Source of the DNA: Candidatus Hikarchaeia archaeon HikBin4
Lineage (GTDB): Archaea > Halobacteriota > Halobacteria > Halobacteriales > Hikarchaeaceae
Assembly: GCA_009889685.1 (NCBI GenBank)
Contig: WTZT01000038.1
Location: 1-6,176, forward strand
Direction: 5' to 3'
DNA length: 6,176 nucleotides
In this document: positions 5,019-6,176 of the stretch, in pieces
How the letters are laid out: each line of letters begins with the position of its first letter
Numbering within the stretch: position 1 is the stretch's first letter
Notes under the pieces: model-generated
Database searches by the model: none
What the model saw: only the letters and a program-made list of their open reading frames with translations
Told to the model about the DNA's origin: nothing
Translations under genes and position numbers: made by a program

Positions 5019-6176
5019 ATGAATTCTGGCGATCCTATCGAGAACAAAAGCGATCAGCTCCCGAGTGCAGATGTAACCAAAGGCCCGGATAGGGCACCTC
5101 ATAGGTCAATGTTTCGTGCAATGGGGTATAATGATGATGACCTATCAAACCCCATGGTTGGAGTGGCAAATCCTGCAGCAGATATCACCCCTTGCAATGT
5201 CCATCTAGATGATATAGCACATGAAGTTATAGAAGGATTAAATGAATCTAAATGCATGCCAATTGAATTTGGAACAATAACCGTTTCAGACGGTATTTCT
5301 ATGGGAACTGAAGGAATGAAAGCATCTCTTATTTCTCGCGAAGTAATTGCAGATTCTGTAGAACTGGTGGCATTTGGTGAACGACTCGATGCCTTAGTGA
5401 CTATAGCTGGATGCGATAAAAATCTCCCCGGAATGATGATGGCTTCTATAAGGACAAATTTGCCTTCAGTATTCGTCTATGGCGGTACCATTTTACCAGG
5501 AAAATATCATGGTGCAGACATTACTATTCAAGATGTTTTTGAAGGCGTTGGAGCTTATGCAGGGGGCGATATATCTAGGGCGCAACTAGATGCTATAGAA
5601 CACGCAGCTTGTCCCGGGGCAGGTTCCTGTGCTGGAATGTATACGGCAAATACTATGGCTTCTCTTAGTGAAGCATTAGGACTGGCACCTCTTGGATCTG
5701 CAACCGCACCTGCAGTAACTGCGGAACGGAAATTAATCGCTAGAAATGCTGGAAAACTCGTCTCACAATGTATTAAAAATAATTTAACACCCTCCAAAAT
5801 CCTTTCCAAAAAATCCTTCGAGAATGCAATTTCTTTATTAGTTGCTATTGGGGGGTCAACCAATGCAGTTCTCCATTTACTGGCCATAGCAGCAGAAGCA
5901 AAAATATCTCTTGAATTATCTGAATTTGACAGCATTAGTAGAAAAACCCCACATATTTGTAATCTTCGCCCCGGGGGAACTTTCTTAATGGCCGATTTAC
6001 ACAACCAGGGTGGTATACCCATAGTCATTCGACGACTCCTTGAAAGTGGACATTTCCATGGAGATGCCATGACCGTCACCGGGAAAACAATCGAAGAAGA
6101 ACTCAATTCTTTAACTCTGCCCCTCGACGAAGATGTAGATAGCCAAATTATCCGTCCATTATCAAATCCTTTACAC
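5019..6176 (+). CDS. ilvD: Dihydroxy-acid dehydratase, N-terminal two thirds (cut by window edge)
   Basis: IlvD dehydrates 2,3-dihydroxy-isovalerate and 2,3-dihydroxy-3-methylvalerate to the 2-keto acids that become valine, leucine and isoleucine. The ATG at 5019 follows an in-frame TAA at 4989-4991, and the frame stays open to the last base, giving 386 of roughly 560-580 expected residues. An N-terminal tail of about 20 residues precedes VTKGPDRAPHRSMFRAMG. Key cluster cysteines are visible: C60 in DITPCNVHL, C132 in AGCDKNLPGMMM and C204 in GAGSCAGMYTANTM. The adjacent D133-K134 are conserved catalytic-site residues. PIEFGTITVSDGISMGTEGM (81-100) and LVAIGGSTNAVLHL (274-287) are family signatures. 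It closely resembles the haloarchaeal form. The gene is divergent from the beta-RFAP synthase gene, has a weak TATA element upstream and no Shine-Dalgarno site. The IlvD/Edd family also includes sugar-acid dehydratases, but the motifs favour IlvD. Confidence 0.95.
   Translation, partial: MNSGDPIENKSDQLPSADVTKGPDRAPHRSMFRAMGYNDDDLSNPMVGVANPAADITPCNVHLDDIAHEVIEGLNESKCMPIEFGTITVSDGISMGTEGMKASLISREVIADSVELVAFGERLDALVTIAGCDKNLPGMMMASIRTNLPSVFVYGGTILPGKYHGADITIQDVFEGVGAYAGGDISRAQLDAIEHAACPGAGSCAGMYTANTMASLSEALGLAPLGSATAPAVTAERKLIARNAGKLVSQCIKNNLTPSKILSKKSFENAISLLVAIGGSTNAVLHLLAIAAEAKISLELSEFDSISRKTPHICNLRPGGTFLMADLHNQGGIPIVIRRLLESGHFHGDAMTVTGKTIEEELNSLTLPLDEDVDSQIIRPLSNPLH

Noticed and set aside
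5555..6106. A 183-codon minus-strand open frame
   Set aside because: It lies wholly antisense to the ilvD frame, which carries clear family motifs, and its translation has no recognisable features.

Overview
The window looks like a chromosomal segment of a euryarchaeon related to the Halobacteria. SecY, the metallo-beta-lactamase protein, the beta-RFAP synthase-family protein and dihydroxy-acid dehydratase all resemble the haloarchaeal versions of these families as I remember them. The DNA, however, is AT-rich, and the proteins lack the heavy Asp/Glu excess of salt-in halophiles (several are Lys/Ile/Asn-rich). A low-salt sister lineage of Halobacteria, such as the marine 'Hikarchaeia' (Marine Group IV), would fit. 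This is an inference from recalled sequences, not from a search.

Layout. Positions 2-235 (+) are the C-terminal end of ribosomal protein uL15, followed three bases later by secY (239-1696, +): the conserved 3' end of the ribosomal spc operon. A 74-base pyrimidine-rich gap leads to a GTG-started MBL-fold hydrolase with a C-terminal helical/winged-helix tail (1771-2727, +). Its stop overlaps, tail to tail, the stop of a minus-strand pair: an FAD synthase-like nucleotidyltransferase (ribL, 3128-3589) followed two bases later by a VOC/glyoxalase-fold protein (2724-3125). Positions 3590-3959 contain no intact gene. This stretch holds a palindromic TATA element, a possible small frameshifted + strand gene (3676-3919), a short direct repeat and a cluster of overlapping inverted repeats. 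Next come a beta-RFAP synthase-family gene (3960-4934, -) and, divergently after an 84-base spacer, ilvD (5019 to the window end, +, 386 codons present, truncated at the edge).

How the genes work together. uL15 and SecY belong to translation and protein export. RibL would make FAD from FMN. The beta-RFAP synthase family makes the first committed intermediate of methanopterin-type cofactors, although its role in haloarchaeal-type organisms is unsettled. IlvD makes the 2-keto acid precursors of valine, isoleucine and leucine. The MBL and VOC proteins have no assignable substrate. I found no mobile element, CRISPR array, tRNA or rRNA. No convincing new multi-gene system is visible; the least explained stretch is 3611-3959.
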